Translations under genes and position numbers: made by a program
Assembly: GCF_007713715.1 (NCBI RefSeq)
Contig: NZ_VJWX01000001.1
Location: 1 to 56,741, forward strand
Source: Amycolatopsis rhizosphaerae
GTDB lineage: Bacteria > Actinomycetota > Actinomycetes > Mycobacteriales > Pseudonocardiaceae
DNA: 56,741 nucleotides
Direction of reading: 5' to 3'
The notes under the pieces: generated by a model
The model's database searches: none
The model's input: the letters and a program-made list of their open reading frames with translations, nothing else
Told to the model about the DNA's origin: nothing
In this document: one piece after another, positions 1-9,037 of the stretch
Position numbering within the stretch: the first letter of the stretch is position 1
Layout: every line of letters begins with the position of its first letter

Positions 1-190
1 GTTCGGTGAGGGCCGCCATATTTCGACGATAACCGCGAGCAATCGCGCGTTCAGCGGAACGGCACATCCGGTCGACCCGTCCCACCGGTGCCGAGTGAGG
101 CGATGATGATCGCAATGCACCGCGCGATGATCCACAATGGCGGTAGCCGGTGAAATCGGAGTCGGCGAGGATTCAAGGAGGACAAGCGCG

Positions 191-2527
191 ATGGCAAACG
201 GCCAGGCCGGACCCGCCGAACGTGAGCTCGGCCCGCTCGACCCATTCGCCGGAATCCCCGACGTCCGCTATCACCTGCCCGCCGCGGACCTGGTCAGACC
301 GCTGCTGGAGCCCGGTTCCGGCGGCCTACGGCGCTGGCGCCGCCAGAGCACGAACGCCCCGATCGTCCCCGTCGAGAACGCGTATATCACCGGAAAGCTC
401 GATCTGCGCGGTGCCGACCTCGACTTCCTGTTCCGGTTCGAGAACTGTCGTTTCGAATTCCCCCCCGACGTGCGAGAGGCGAAACTGCTGGGACTGGTGT
501 TCCGCCGGTGCTGGTTACCGGGGCTCAGGGCGCGGAACCTGCGCAGCCGCAATGACGTCCGGTTGATCCGCAGTGTCGTGCAGCCGATGCCGGGTACCAA
601 CGAGGGGGAAACCGCAGTGCAGCGCGAGGATTCGCGCGAGCGGGGTATTGTCGACGCGGCGCTGAACCTGACCGACGCGGTGATCGAGGGTTCCGTGGTG
701 CTCACCAGGACCGTGATCGATTCGGTGCACGGCAGGGCTATCCAGGCCGACCGGTTGAAGATCAGCGGCGCCTTCCTGGCCTACCGGCTCAGGGCCGACG
801 GCGAGGTCCGCGTTCCGGGCATGTGGACCGGCGGCAACGTCAACCTCTCGGGCGCCGTTCTGCGCAACCCCAAGGGATTCGCGCTCGACGGCAACGGCTT
901 GTACGTGGGCGGCAGCCTGCTGTGCGATGTGGACAATTTCGGCAGCAAGCGTCAGCCGTTCAACGCGCGCGGAGTGCTTCACCTGCCCAGTGCGAGGGTG
1001 AACGGGGACATCGTCTTCCGCGGCGCTGACCTCCGCAGCCCGCAGCGCGGCCCGATCGCGGTGAACGCGTGGGAATCCAGTGACCCGTACGTCGATCCGT
1101 GGCCCGCCCTCGTCGCGGACCGGTTGCGGGTGGACGGCAACGTCGAGTTGTCCGACGGGCTCGCCGCCGTCGGCACGCTCAGGATGCTCAACGCCAGGAT
1201 CGGTGGCACGCTGCGCCTGGCCCGCGCCCGCATCACCGTGCCGAGGGGCCCGATCGAGCCGTACTACGACCGCGCACTGCACCTCGACGGCAGCGAGATC
1301 AGCGGGGACTTCGAGGCCACCGGGCTGCGGGTGCCGTCCGGGCAGGTGCGGATGGCCGACGTGAGCATCGGCGGGAACCTGCTCGCCGCCCGGGCACACC
1401 TGCAGCACGCCGAACGGGACGTGCTGTCCGCCCGCCGCATGAAGGTGGCGGGCAACCTCCACCTGACCAACTGCAGCATCGAGGGCACGCTGCGGTTGCA
1501 GGGCACCGACGTGGGCGGCAGCGTCGAGTTGTTCGGCACCGAGGTCGTCCAGCCGATGAGGCGGCCGCAGACGAGCTTTTCGGTCGATCTGCGGACGGTG
1601 AAGGCCGGCCGCAACATCAGCCTCACCTTCTCCAACGACCGGAGTTTCCGTGCCGAAGGCGGGGTGAACATGGACGGGGCGAGCGCGGCACGCCGCATCG
1701 ACCTGTCCGGGGCGGTGCTGGGCTCCGGGGCGGGACACGACATCGCGCTCAACGCCAGCGACCTCGAAGCGGACGAACTCGTGCTCAATCCGAGCGTCCC
1801 ACCCCAGGGCCGCATCCTGTTGCGGCACGCGCACTGCCGATCACTGGAGGACAACGACGCGTTCTGGGAAACCGAGCGCGGAATCGACCTGGAGGGCTTC
1901 CGGTACGACGCGCTGCGGCACCCGATCGGCCTGGAGAACGACCGTGCCGTGGACAAGCGGATCAGCCAGCTGCGCGAGGCGATGCCCGGGTACCGGCCGG
2001 GGCCGTACGACCAGCTCGCGGCGATGCTGCGCACCAGCGGCAACGAGGAGCACGCGGACACGGTCCTGTTCCGCAAGCAGCAGTACCGCTACGAGGCACT
2101 GGCCGCCGGCTATGGCCTGTTCCGCGCGATGGGGATCCGGGTGTGGAGCCGGCTGCAGCGCTGGATGGTCGGCTACGGCTACCGGCCGGTGCGGGCGCTC
2201 GGCTGGCTGATCGGGCTGCTGGTCGCGGGCAGCATGTACTTCTGGCTGGGCCACGACTCCTGCCTGGAGGACACGCAGACGGGGGCGAACGCCCTGCTGA
2301 AGATCGGGGCCCGCTGCGTGGTCAACTCGCAGGACAGCGGCATGGAGTGGAACCCCATCTGGTACACGGCCGACCTGCTGGTCCCCATCGTGGACTTCGG
2401 CAACAAGGGCCGCTGGTACATGCACGGCTGGGACAAGTGGGTCAGCGACGGTTTCGTCGCGATGGGCTGGATTCTCGCCACCACCGTCGCGGCCGGTGCC
2501 GGCCGCATGATCCGCCGCGACGGCTGA
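191..2527 (+). CDS. large membrane protein with beta-helix-like repeats
   Basis: A 778-residue protein of unknown function. From about residue 170 to 560 it repeats a short unit of the form G-[ND]-[VIL]-x-[LF]-x-x-[AT]-x-[LIV] (for example GNVNLSGAVL, GDIVFRGADL, GTLRLARARI), the pattern of a right-handed beta-helix like pentapeptide-repeat or bactofilin folds. Two hydrophobic helices near residues 668-688 and 755-773 should anchor the C-terminus in the membrane, leaving the repeats probably cytoplasmic. Relatives in actinomycetes are sometimes named membrane-associated oxidoreductase, but I see no cofactor motif to justify that. The ATG at 191 is preferred because AAGGAGG lies at 175-181; an in-frame start at 137 has no such site. 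It is monocistronic and ends at a strong terminator. Confidence 0.8.
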   Translation: MANGQAGPAERELGPLDPFAGIPDVRYHLPAADLVRPLLEPGSGGLRRWRRQSTNAPIVPVENAYITGKLDLRGADLDFLFRFENCRFEFPPDVREAKLLGLVFRRCWLPGLRARNLRSRNDVRLIRSVVQPMPGTNEGETAVQREDSRERGIVDAALNLTDAVIEGSVVLTRTVIDSVHGRAIQADRLKISGAFLAYRLRADGEVRVPGMWTGGNVNLSGAVLRNPKGFALDGNGLYVGGSLLCDVDNFGSKRQPFNARGVLHLPSARVNGDIVFRGADLRSPQRGPIAVNAWESSDPYVDPWPALVADRLRVDGNVELSDGLAAVGTLRMLNARIGGTLRLARARITVPRGPIEPYYDRALHLDGSEISGDFEATGLRVPSGQVRMADVSIGGNLLAARAHLQHAERDVLSARRMKVAGNLHLTNCSIEGTLRLQGTDVGGSVELFGTEVVQPMRRPQTSFSVDLRTVKAGRNISLTFSNDRSFRAEGGVNMDGASAARRIDLSGAVLGSGAGHDIALNASDLEADELVLNPSVPPQGRILLRHAHCRSLEDNDAFWETERGIDLEGFRYDALRHPIGLENDRAVDKRISQLREAMPGYRPGPYDQLAAMLRTSGNEEHADTVLFRKQQYRYEALAAGYGLFRAMGIRVWSRLQRWMVGYGYRPVRALGWLIGLLVAGSMYFWLGHDSCLEDTQTGANALLKIGARCVVNSQDSGMEWNPIWYTADLLVPIVDFGNKGRWYMHGWDKWVSDGFVAMGWILATTVAAGAGRMIRRDG

Positions 2528-2550
2528 GCCCGGAAGACGTCCGAAAACGA

Positions 2551-2584
2551 AACATCCCCCGCGGGAGGACGCGGGGGATGTTTT
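2551..2584. terminator. bidirectional hairpin terminator
   Basis: A 12-bp stem, AACATCCCCCGC paired with GCGGGGGATGTT around an 8-nt loop, is followed by TTTTC on the plus strand and by a T-rich run on the minus strand. It closes the upstream plus-strand gene and the minus-strand tRNA gene. Confidence 0.85.
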
Positions 2585-2590
2585 CACCGG

Positions 2591-2663
2591 AGCGGACGAC
2601 GGGATTCGAACCCGCGACCCTCACCTTGGCAAGGTGATGCGCTACCAGCTGCGCTACGTCCGC
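2591..2663 (-). tRNA. tRNA-Gly (anticodon GCC)
   Basis: The minus strand folds as a full 73-nt cloverleaf. The acceptor stem is GCGGACG/CGTCCGC, the anticodon loop is TTGCCAA with anticodon GCC, and the T arm contains GGTTCGAATCC. The discriminator base is T and the 3' CCA is not encoded, as is common in actinobacteria. It reads glycine GGC/GGT codons, the dominant glycine codons in GC-rich DNA. Confidence 0.95.
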
Positions 2664-2696
2664 GCGCCCGGCCCTGGCCGGTGCGACGACACATAC

Positions 2697-2726
2697 TCTA
2701 TACCCTGCCATCCGGGCGCCTTGCAC
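2697..2726 (-). promoter_or_regulatory. candidate promoter of tRNA-Gly
   Basis: On the minus strand a TATAGA -10 hexamer (2697-2702) stands 18 bp from a GTGCAA -35-like hexamer (2721-2726). The start point would be about 27 nt before the tRNA. The -10 is a clear AT island in GC-rich DNA; the -35 is a weak match. Confidence 0.5.
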
Positions 2727-2856
2727 CCACCCGGTCGGAGGTAACTCTGTCACTCACGGAGTACAAGGGGTGACGGCCGACGCTTCGCTCCGTATGGTGT
2801 GTCCATTCAACCGAACGGGTTAGTCCCCGCTCCCGGGGGAGGAGGTGCCTGGCCGG

Positions 2857-4359
2857 ATGACGGAAGAAGCGACGGTGCCGGCGCAACGGACGGTGTCGGC
2901 TGACGAGCAGGCCCTTCTGCGCCGTTTGCGGTCGGGGGAGGACAAGGCGTTCAGTGAGCTTTTCGAGCTGCACGCGGGCGCCGTGCGCCGGTTGGCCCGC
3001 GGGATAGCGAGCGACAGTTCCGAGGCGGAGGACATCACCGCCGAAACCTTCTTCCGGGTTCTGCAGGCCCTGCGCCGCGGTGCGGGCCCCAAGGACCACG
3101 TCCGCGCGTACCTGCTGACCGTCGCCAGGCGGGTTTCGTGGGAGTGGCACGGCGCGCGCCGCGACGTGCCGGTGACCGACGACGAGCTCACGGTCCGCGT
3201 GGGTGCGGGGACGGACGCGCACGCGCGCACCGCCGAACACACCCTGATCGCGACCGCCTTCACCAGCCTGCCCGAGCGCTGGCGCTCCGTGCTGTGGCAG
3301 ACCGAGGTCGAGGGCGAGCAGCCCGCCGTGGTCGCGCCCCACTTCGGTCTCAGCGCCAACGCGACCGCGGCGCTGGCCCGCCGCGCCCGGCAGGGGCTGC
3401 GGGCCGCGTATCTGCAGGCGCATCTGGCGATGAACCGCACTTCCGACGTCGGCTGCCGCGGGGTCGTGGAGAAGCTCGGCGGCTACACCGCGGGCAGCGT
3501 CACCGGCTCCGAGGCGAGCCGGATCCGCAACCACCTGATGGGCTGCGCCTCCTGCCGCTCGATGCACGCCGAACTGCGGGACGTCTGCTCCTCGCTGCGG
3601 GCGCACGCCGGTGTGCTGGCGCTGCTGGTGCCCGCGGTGGCCACCGCGGCGGGCGCGGCTTCGACCGTGTCGTCTTCGGGGGCGCTGGCCACGCTCAAGA
3701 GCCTCCTGCTGTCGAAGCTCAAGATCGGGATCGCGGTGGCGTCGACGGCCGCGGCCGGTGCCTTCGGCATCGCCGTGCCTGCCATGATCGGCTCCCACAC
3801 CCAGGCGATGGACCTGCCGCAGGGTGGGATCGAACTGCAGATCGCGCTTCCGCAGTCTCCGCCGCCCGACCTGCCGCCGCTGTCGCCGGTCGCGTCCGAC
3901 CAGACGACGCTGCGCCTGCCCGGCCGGATGGGCACCAGGGCCGAGCAGCAGAACCGGCAGGGCAGCGCGCGGGGGAGCGAGTCCGGCACCGCCGCCTCCC
4001 GCTCCTCCGGCAGCCGGACCGTGTCGAGCTCCACGGCAGGCATCTCGAGTTCGGGTTCGGCGTCTTCCCAGGCCACCACCACGACCAGCGTCGGCCAGCG
4101 GGACGACACGAGCACACCGGGCACCCCGACGAAGTCGAGCGGGAAGCCCACCACCACCCTGAGCGATCCGAGCCCGACCCCGCCCAGCGGCAGGCCGGAC
4201 CGGCCGCGTGACGACCTCGGGCCCGATCCGGACGGCAACGCCTGGAACCACACACCGGACAAGGGCGCGCTGGACTGGTGGTCCGGCCCGCCCCAGGACC
4301 ACGGCCGCGACCACGACCGGCACGACGGACATGACCGGCCGGAGTACGGCCGGAAGTAG
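2857..4359 (+). CDS. ECF sigma factor fused to zinc-finger and membrane domains
   Basis: The first 170 or so residues are an ECF sigma factor: region 2 around DITAETFFRVLQALRR and a region 4 helix-turn-helix around residues 135-180. They are followed by a zinc-binding anti-sigma-like motif H226-x3-C230-x2-C233, hydrophobic segments near 252-270 and 288-310, and a long Ser/Thr/Pro-rich tail that is probably extracytoplasmic. Sigma and anti-sigma functions thus appear to be one 500-residue membrane protein, as in membrane-tethered ECF groups such as ECF53. Release would need proteolysis or a conformational change (inference). The ATG at 2857 is chosen for the GGGGAGGAGG ribosome site at 2836-2845; GTG at 2845 overlaps that site. 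The 2727-2835 leader shows no certain promoter. What it controls is unknown. Confidence 0.85.
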   Translation: MTEEATVPAQRTVSADEQALLRRLRSGEDKAFSELFELHAGAVRRLARGIASDSSEAEDITAETFFRVLQALRRGAGPKDHVRAYLLTVARRVSWEWHGARRDVPVTDDELTVRVGAGTDAHARTAEHTLIATAFTSLPERWRSVLWQTEVEGEQPAVVAPHFGLSANATAALARRARQGLRAAYLQAHLAMNRTSDVGCRGVVEKLGGYTAGSVTGSEASRIRNHLMGCASCRSMHAELRDVCSSLRAHAGVLALLVPAVATAAGAASTVSSSGALATLKSLLLSKLKIGIAVASTAAAGAFGIAVPAMIGSHTQAMDLPQGGIELQIALPQSPPPDLPPLSPVASDQTTLRLPGRMGTRAEQQNRQGSARGSESGTAASRSSGSRTVSSSTAGISSSGSASSQATTTTSVGQRDDTSTPGTPTKSSGKPTTTLSDPSPTPPSGRPDRPRDDLGPDPDGNAWNHTPDKGALDWWSGPPQDHGRDHDRHDGHDRPEYGRK

Positions 4360-4497
4360 GGCCGGAACCGGGAGCCGGGACGGCAGTAGCCCGTTCGGGT
4401 GGCCGGTCCCCGATCTGGATCTCGCGCCGCCCGCCCCGGTCGCGCTACCGTTGACCACGCTCACGAACGACCGAGCGTGCGCGGGAGGCTACGAACG

Positions 4498-4938
4498 ATG
4501 AACCGGCTGGTGCGGGGCGAGGACGGCCGGGAATGGGTGGTCCGCTCGCAGATGGAGTGGCGGCGTCCGGCCACCGTGGAGGACTTCGAACACGACGTCG
4601 CGGGCAGTCCCACCCCGGGCATCGCGATGTTGTCGGTCACGGTGCTGCTGGCGGTCATCCTGGTGGCCTGGCTGCCGGAGGGCGTCGTCGTCCCGGCCTG
4701 GGTGATCTGGGGCCTGCTGCTGATCGCCCTGTTCTTCCCGCTGCGCTGGGTCCTGAACCGCCCGTGGACGGTGGTCGCGGAGACCGAGGGCGACGTGCTC
4801 GGGGAACACCCGCCGGAGCGCTGGGTGGGTATCGTGTCCGGCATGTTCCGGGTGCGGGGCGAGTTGGCCAAGGTCGCCAAGACGATCCAGCGCGAATCCC
4901 TGCCCGATTTCGACGGTCCGCTGCATCCGATGGAATAG
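4498..4938 (+). CDS. small two-helix membrane protein
   Basis: A 146-residue protein with a charged N-terminus (about 40 residues), two closely spaced membrane helices at about 41-60 and 64-84, and a soluble C-terminus. I do not recognise a functional motif. GGGAGGC at 4482-4488 supports the ATG at 4498. Its stop lies three bases before the ATG of the fpg-like gene, so the two are almost certainly co-transcribed, but the pairing suggests no obvious function. Confidence 0.8.
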   Translation: MNRLVRGEDGREWVVRSQMEWRRPATVEDFEHDVAGSPTPGIAMLSVTVLLAVILVAWLPEGVVVPAWVIWGLLLIALFFPLRWVLNRPWTVVAETEGDVLGEHPPERWVGIVSGMFRVRGELAKVAKTIQRESLPDFDGPLHPME

Positions 4939-4941
4939 CGC

Positions 4942-5796
4942 ATGCCGGAACTCCCCGAGGTCGAGGCGCTGGCCCACCACCTCCGCGAGAACGCGGTGGG
5001 CCGAACCGTGACGCGCATCGACGTGGTCTCGCTGAGCGTGCTCAAGACGGTGACTCCACAGTGGACGGAACTGCACGGCCGCCGGGTCACCGGTGCCCGA
5101 CGCCACGGCAAGCACCTCGACCTCGACTGCGACGGTCTCCACCTCGTGGTTCACCTGGCCAGGGCGGGCTGGTTGCGCTGGTCCGACTCCCTGCCGGTCA
5201 AACCGCCAAGGCCGGGGCGAGGGCCGCTCTCGCTGCGCGTGCACCTGTCCGGCGAAGTGGGGTTCGACCTCACCGAGGCGGGCACGAAGAAGGGCCTCGC
5301 GGTCTGGATCGTGGCCGACCCGGGGGAGGTGCCGGGCATCGCCCGGCTCGGTCCCGACGCGCTCGAACTGGACCGCACGCGGCTCGGCGAACTGCTCGCC
5401 GGCCGCACCGAGCGGCTGAAGACCGCCCTCACCGACCAGTCCCTGATCGCCGGCATCGGCAACGCCTATTCCGACGAGATCCTGCACACCGCGAAGCTGT
5501 CCCCGTACGCCACGCCCGGCAGGCTCTCCGACGAGGCGCTGGACCGGTTGGCCGCGGCGATCCGCGAGGTGCTCACCGGTGCCGTCGAACGGTCCGTCGG
5601 GCAGGACGCGGCCCGGCTGAAGGGCGAGAAACGCTCGGGGCTGCGCGTCCACGGCCGCGCCGGCCTGCCCTGTCCCGTGTGCGGGGACACGGTGCGGGAG
5701 ATCTCCTTCGCCGACAAGGCCTTCCAGTACTGCCCGACCTGCCAGACCGGCGGGAAACCGCTTGCCGACCGCAGGCTGTCCCGGCTGCTCAAGTAG
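4942..5796 (+). CDS. Fpg/Nei-family DNA glycosylase (AP lyase)
   Basis: The protein begins MPELPEVE, the invariant Fpg/Nei N-terminus in which Pro2 is the Schiff-base nucleophile and Glu3 assists base excision. The helix-two-turn-helix region contains SLIAGIGNAYSDEIL, and the C-terminus holds a four-cysteine zinc finger, CPVC near 246-249 and CPTC near 267-270. At 284 residues it is a normal length. It should remove oxidised bases and nick the abasic site. I cannot tell an 8-oxoguanine (MutM) from a pyrimidine (Nei) specificity, so no symbol is given. It is translationally close to the upstream membrane protein. Confidence 0.92.
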   Translation: MPELPEVEALAHHLRENAVGRTVTRIDVVSLSVLKTVTPQWTELHGRRVTGARRHGKHLDLDCDGLHLVVHLARAGWLRWSDSLPVKPPRPGRGPLSLRVHLSGEVGFDLTEAGTKKGLAVWIVADPGEVPGIARLGPDALELDRTRLGELLAGRTERLKTALTDQSLIAGIGNAYSDEILHTAKLSPYATPGRLSDEALDRLAAAIREVLTGAVERSVGQDAARLKGEKRSGLRVHGRAGLPCPVCGDTVREISFADKAFQYCPTCQTGGKPLADRRLSRLLK

Positions 5797-5991
5797 TGCC
5801 GGGTCCTCGCCGCCCGCATTCGGTAACGGCGACTCTTGCTCGGTTTCACCCATTTAGAGTCTAATTGCGACAGTACCCATGACAATGCGGCGAACCCTTC
5901 GCTTTCGGCAGGGCTCTCCGTGTCGGAGGGTGGCGATATCTACACAGAAAGTGGGCTCGAAACCTTGCACCCGGCCGATCGAGCGCAGAGC

Positions 5992-7266
5992 ATGGACGCC
6001 GTGTCCGACTTGCCGATCGCGCAGATCATTCCGTGGAGTGTCGCGGGCCTGCTGTTGATCGCGCTCATCGTCGTGCTGGCCCGCTCACGCAAGCCGAGCA
6101 GTTTCGTCGACGATGCGGTGCTCGAAGCGGTCTACCACATGTCGAAGGCCACCCCCGACCTCCGCAAGGGATTCGACCAGGAGTCCGCCGACCGCATCAC
6201 CTCGCAACTGCTCGAACTGCTCAAATGCGTCGCCGTGGGCATCACCGACCCCGATGGCGCGCTGGCCTCGTGGGACGGTGAGGCCAACGACCACTACGTG
6301 GACCTCACCGCGGCCATCAGCCTGGCCGTCCGCAAGCACCGCCGCGAGGTGGTCTCCCACGACGACCTGCCCTGCGACCACCGCGGCACCTGCAAGATGA
6401 AGACCGCGGTGATCGTGCCGCTCCTCGTCGACGGCGACATCGAGGCCGTGCTCATCGTGGTCGGGCGCTCGCACGGCAAGCGCCTGATCCAGATGGCGGG
6501 CGCGGTGGCCCAGTTCGTCTGCACCCAGTTCGAGCTGGCCCGGCTCGACGAGTCGAAGCTGCAGCTGCAGCAGGCCGAGATCAAGGCCCTGCGCGCGCAG
6601 ATTTCGCCGCATTTCATCTACAACGCGCTCAACACGATCTCCGCGCTGATCAGGACCGACCCGGAGGAGGCCCGCGATCTGCTCCAGGAGTTCGCGGACT
6701 TCACCCGCTACTCGTTCCGCACGTCGGGCATGTTCACCTCGCTGGCCGACGAACTGCGCAACATCGACCAGTACCTGACCATCGAACGGGCCCGGTTCGG
6801 TGGACGACTGGAGGTGCGGCTGAAGATCGCACCCGAGGTGCTGTCGGTCGTGGTGCCGTTCCTGATCATCCAGCCGCTGGTGGAGAACGCCGTCCAGCAC
6901 GGGCTGGCGAACAAGCCGAGCGGCGGCATGGTCACCGTGACCGCGCAGGACCACGGCACCGAGGCGCTGATCAGCGTCGAGGACGACGGCATCGGGATGG
7001 ACCCGGCCCGGCTGGCCGACCTCCGCAATTCCCACCGCACCGGTGCGCACGTCGGCCTCGGGAACATCAACGCACGCATGCGCCAGCTCTTCGGCGACGA
7101 GTACGCACTGATGGTGGAGACCGCTCCGGGCGCGGGGATGAAGGTGACCCTCCGGGTGCCGAAATTCGCCCCCGGGGTCCGCACGGAACTGCCGGACTAC
7201 TCGGCCGCGGTGCCACCGCAGGAAGTCAGGGATTCCTCACCTGCACACGCGCGGCGCAGTCCGTAA
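5992..7266 (+). CDS. LytS-type sensor histidine kinase
   Basis: A membrane-anchored sensor kinase of the LytS/YehU class. One hydrophobic helix (about residues 12-30) precedes a GAF-like sensor region, a coiled linker and the His_kinase motif QISPHFIYNAL with the phospho-acceptor at about H207. An ATPase domain follows with an N-box (QPLVENAVQHGL) and a G-box (EDDGIGM). The sensor part carries a CDHRGTC pair of cysteines that could bind metal or respond to redox (inference). The partner is the LytTR regulator two genes downstream. The start is uncertain: ATG 5992 directly precedes the conserved membrane segment but lacks a clear ribosome site, and the frame is open to a TTG at 5836. Confidence 0.88.
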   Translation: MDAVSDLPIAQIIPWSVAGLLLIALIVVLARSRKPSSFVDDAVLEAVYHMSKATPDLRKGFDQESADRITSQLLELLKCVAVGITDPDGALASWDGEANDHYVDLTAAISLAVRKHRREVVSHDDLPCDHRGTCKMKTAVIVPLLVDGDIEAVLIVVGRSHGKRLIQMAGAVAQFVCTQFELARLDESKLQLQQAEIKALRAQISPHFIYNALNTISALIRTDPEEARDLLQEFADFTRYSFRTSGMFTSLADELRNIDQYLTIERARFGGRLEVRLKIAPEVLSVVVPFLIIQPLVENAVQHGLANKPSGGMVTVTAQDHGTEALISVEDDGIGMDPARLADLRNSHRTGAHVGLGNINARMRQLFGDEYALMVETAPGAGMKVTLRVPKFAPGVRTELPDYSAAVPPQEVRDSSPAHARRSP

Positions 7267-7269
7267 TCT
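7264..7269 (+). promoter_or_regulatory. candidate leaderless -10 (TAATCT)
   Basis: TAATCT overlaps the TAA stop of the kinase gene and ends seven bases before the ATG of the S49 peptidase. That is the spacing expected if transcription starts at the start codon. No ribosome site is present, which agrees with a leaderless message. Confidence 0.45.
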
Positions 7270-7276
7270 GGCGGCC

Positions 7277-8128
7277 ATGACCAGCGTGACGGACAGATTG
7301 ACCAGCAAACTCCCCCGTATCGGCGACCGGGGCGACCGCAAGGACGTCGTGGCGGTGGTCAAACTGCACGGCGTGATCACGCCGACCCCGTCCCCGCTGT
7401 CCCGTGGCACGATCAACGTCGCCTCCGTCGAATCGGCGCTGACCAGGGCCTTCGGCCATGACCGGCTCAAGGCGGTGGCCCTGCTGATCAACTCGCCGGG
7501 CGGCGCGCCCACCCAGTCGGGCCTGGTGGCCGAGCGGATCAGGCAGCTCGCCGCGAAGAAACCGGGTGTCCCGGTGCTCGCGTTCTGCGAGGACGTGACG
7601 GCCTCCGGGGGTTACTGGCTGGCGTGCGCGGCCGACGAGATCTACGCCCACCGGACCTCGGTGGTCGGGTCCATCGGGGTGATCAGCGGGGGTTTCGGCT
7701 TCACCGGCCTGCTCGAACGGTTCGGCGTCGAGCGGCGCCTGCACACCGCGGGCGAGAACAAGTCGCGGCTGGACCCGTTCAGCCCGGAGAAGCCCGAAGA
7801 CGTCGAGTGGCTCAAGAAGATGCACACCCAGTTGCACGAGTTGTTCGTGGACTGGGTCAAGGAGCGGCGGGGTGGCAGGCTGGCCGACACCGAGGAACTG
7901 TTCACCGGCGACGTGTGGCTGGGCGCCAAGGCACTCGAACTCGGCCTGGTGGACGGCCTCGGCAATCTCCGCGAGGTGATCGCCGAGCGCTTCCCCGAGG
8001 CCGAGATCACCGTGGCCGAGCCGAAGAAGCCGCTGCTGGCCCGGCTGGGCATCGGCGCGCCCGCCGCGGCGAGTGCGCTCATCGACGCCGTCTCGCAGAA
8101 GGCCGCCTGGGCACGCTTCGGGCTCTGA
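7277..8128 (+). CDS. S49-family serine peptidase (SppA/SohB-like)
   Basis: A 283-residue single-domain peptidase of the signal-peptide-peptidase A family. The catalytic serine is S110 in VTASGGYWLA and the general-base lysine is about K162 in ENKSRLDPF. The oxyanion segment INSPGG lies near 71-76. No signal peptide or membrane helix is evident, so it is probably cytoplasmic or peripheral. Family members degrade signal peptides or small proteins. It sits between the histidine kinase and its response regulator, an unusual position suggesting a link to membrane-protein quality control of the transporter cluster (inference). Confidence 0.9.
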   Translation: MTSVTDRLTSKLPRIGDRGDRKDVVAVVKLHGVITPTPSPLSRGTINVASVESALTRAFGHDRLKAVALLINSPGGAPTQSGLVAERIRQLAAKKPGVPVLAFCEDVTASGGYWLACAADEIYAHRTSVVGSIGVISGGFGFTGLLERFGVERRLHTAGENKSRLDPFSPEKPEDVEWLKKMHTQLHELFVDWVKERRGGRLADTEELFTGDVWLGAKALELGLVDGLGNLREVIAERFPEAEITVAEPKKPLLARLGIGAPAAASALIDAVSQKAAWARFGL

Positions 8129-8212
8129 CCCGCCGTTCGCGGAAGGGAGCAGAGGGTTGCGCAGAGTGGTCGCCCAGGAGCGGTATGGACAACACGGCAG
8201 TCACTGGGCAGG

Positions 8213-9037
8213 ATGCGAACCACTGTGAGTGCGCACAATGACAACCGCCGGCTCGTCGTCCTCGCCGTGGACGACGAGCCGCACGGGCTCGACCTACTGG
8301 CCGGGAGCCTGCAGAACAACCCCCACATCGGCCGGGTCTTCACCGCGGTCGACGCGTCCGAAGCGCTGCGCCTGCTCGCTTCCGACGACGCCGAACTGCG
8401 GGAGCGCAAGGAGCGCGGGCTGCCGGTCATCGACGCGGTCTTCGCCGACCTGCAGATGCCCGGGCTGTCGGGGATGGAGATGGCGCGGGTGTTCTCCGCG
8501 CTGAACCCGTGTCCGGTGCTGGTGTTCGTCACCGGCCACGCGGACGAGGCCGTCAACGCCTTCGACCTGGGCGCGGTCGACTACCTGCTCAAACCGTGCA
8601 ACCAGAACCGGCTCGACCGCGCGGTCGAGCGCGTGCTGGAGAAGCTGCGCTCGACGCCGTCGGCGGGTGGCGTGCGGGCGGCCGCCCCCGCCAAGGCCGA
8701 CGACGACGAGGTGATCCCGGTCGAGCTGGCGGGCACCACCAAGCTGGTGCCGCGCTCGACGGTGCGGTGGGTGGAGGCGCAGGGCGACTACGCCCGGCTG
8801 TTCACCAGCGACGGCAACAGCCATCTCGTCCGGATCCCGCTCACCCAGCTGGAAGAGCGCTGGGAGAAGGCGGGTTTCGTGCGTATCCACCGGTCGTTCC
8901 TGGTCGCGCTGCACCTGATCACCGAACTGCGCATGGGCCAGGGCGGCTACCAGGTGGTGATCGGCAACGAGGAGAAGCTGCTCCCGGTGTCGCGGCGGCA
9001 CACCCGTGAACTCAAGGACCGGCTGACCGGGCGATGA
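8213..9037 (+). CDS. LytTR-family response regulator
   Basis: An N-terminal receiver domain (phospho-acceptor about D79 in AVFADLQMPG, acidic pair near D20-D21, conserved Lys in DYLLKPC) is joined by an Ala-rich linker to a LytTR DNA-binding domain (PRSTVRWVEAQGDYARLF to the C-terminus). LytTR proteins bind paired 9-bp direct repeats about one helical turn apart and often control transport or envelope genes. The cognate kinase is probably the LytS-type gene upstream. The ATG at 8213 gives 274 residues; GTG at 8225, with AGGA just upstream, is a serious alternative. The stop overlaps the next start (ATGA). Confidence 0.9.
   Translation: MRTTVSAHNDNRRLVVLAVDDEPHGLDLLAGSLQNNPHIGRVFTAVDASEALRLLASDDAELRERKERGLPVIDAVFADLQMPGLSGMEMARVFSALNPCPVLVFVTGHADEAVNAFDLGAVDYLLKPCNQNRLDRAVERVLEKLRSTPSAGGVRAAAPAKADDDEVIPVELAGTTKLVPRSTVRWVEAQGDYARLFTSDGNSHLVRIPLTQLEERWEKAGFVRIHRSFLVALHLITELRMGQGGYQVVIGNEEKLLPVSRRHTRELKDRLTGR

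Noticed and set aside
1-190. Promoter or gene end at the left edge
   Set aside because: Beyond the ribosome site at 175-181, no hexamer pair or coding pattern could be supported in this stretch.
515-1834. Long minus-strand frame opposite the beta-helix gene
   Set aside because: Composition typical of a shadow frame, no ribosome site, and the plus-strand frame has a strong site and repeat structure.
4456-4479. CACGCTC/GAGCGTG hairpin before the small membrane protein as a terminator or operator
   Set aside because: Only 7 bp with a 10-nt loop and no T-run, which is common by chance in this base composition.
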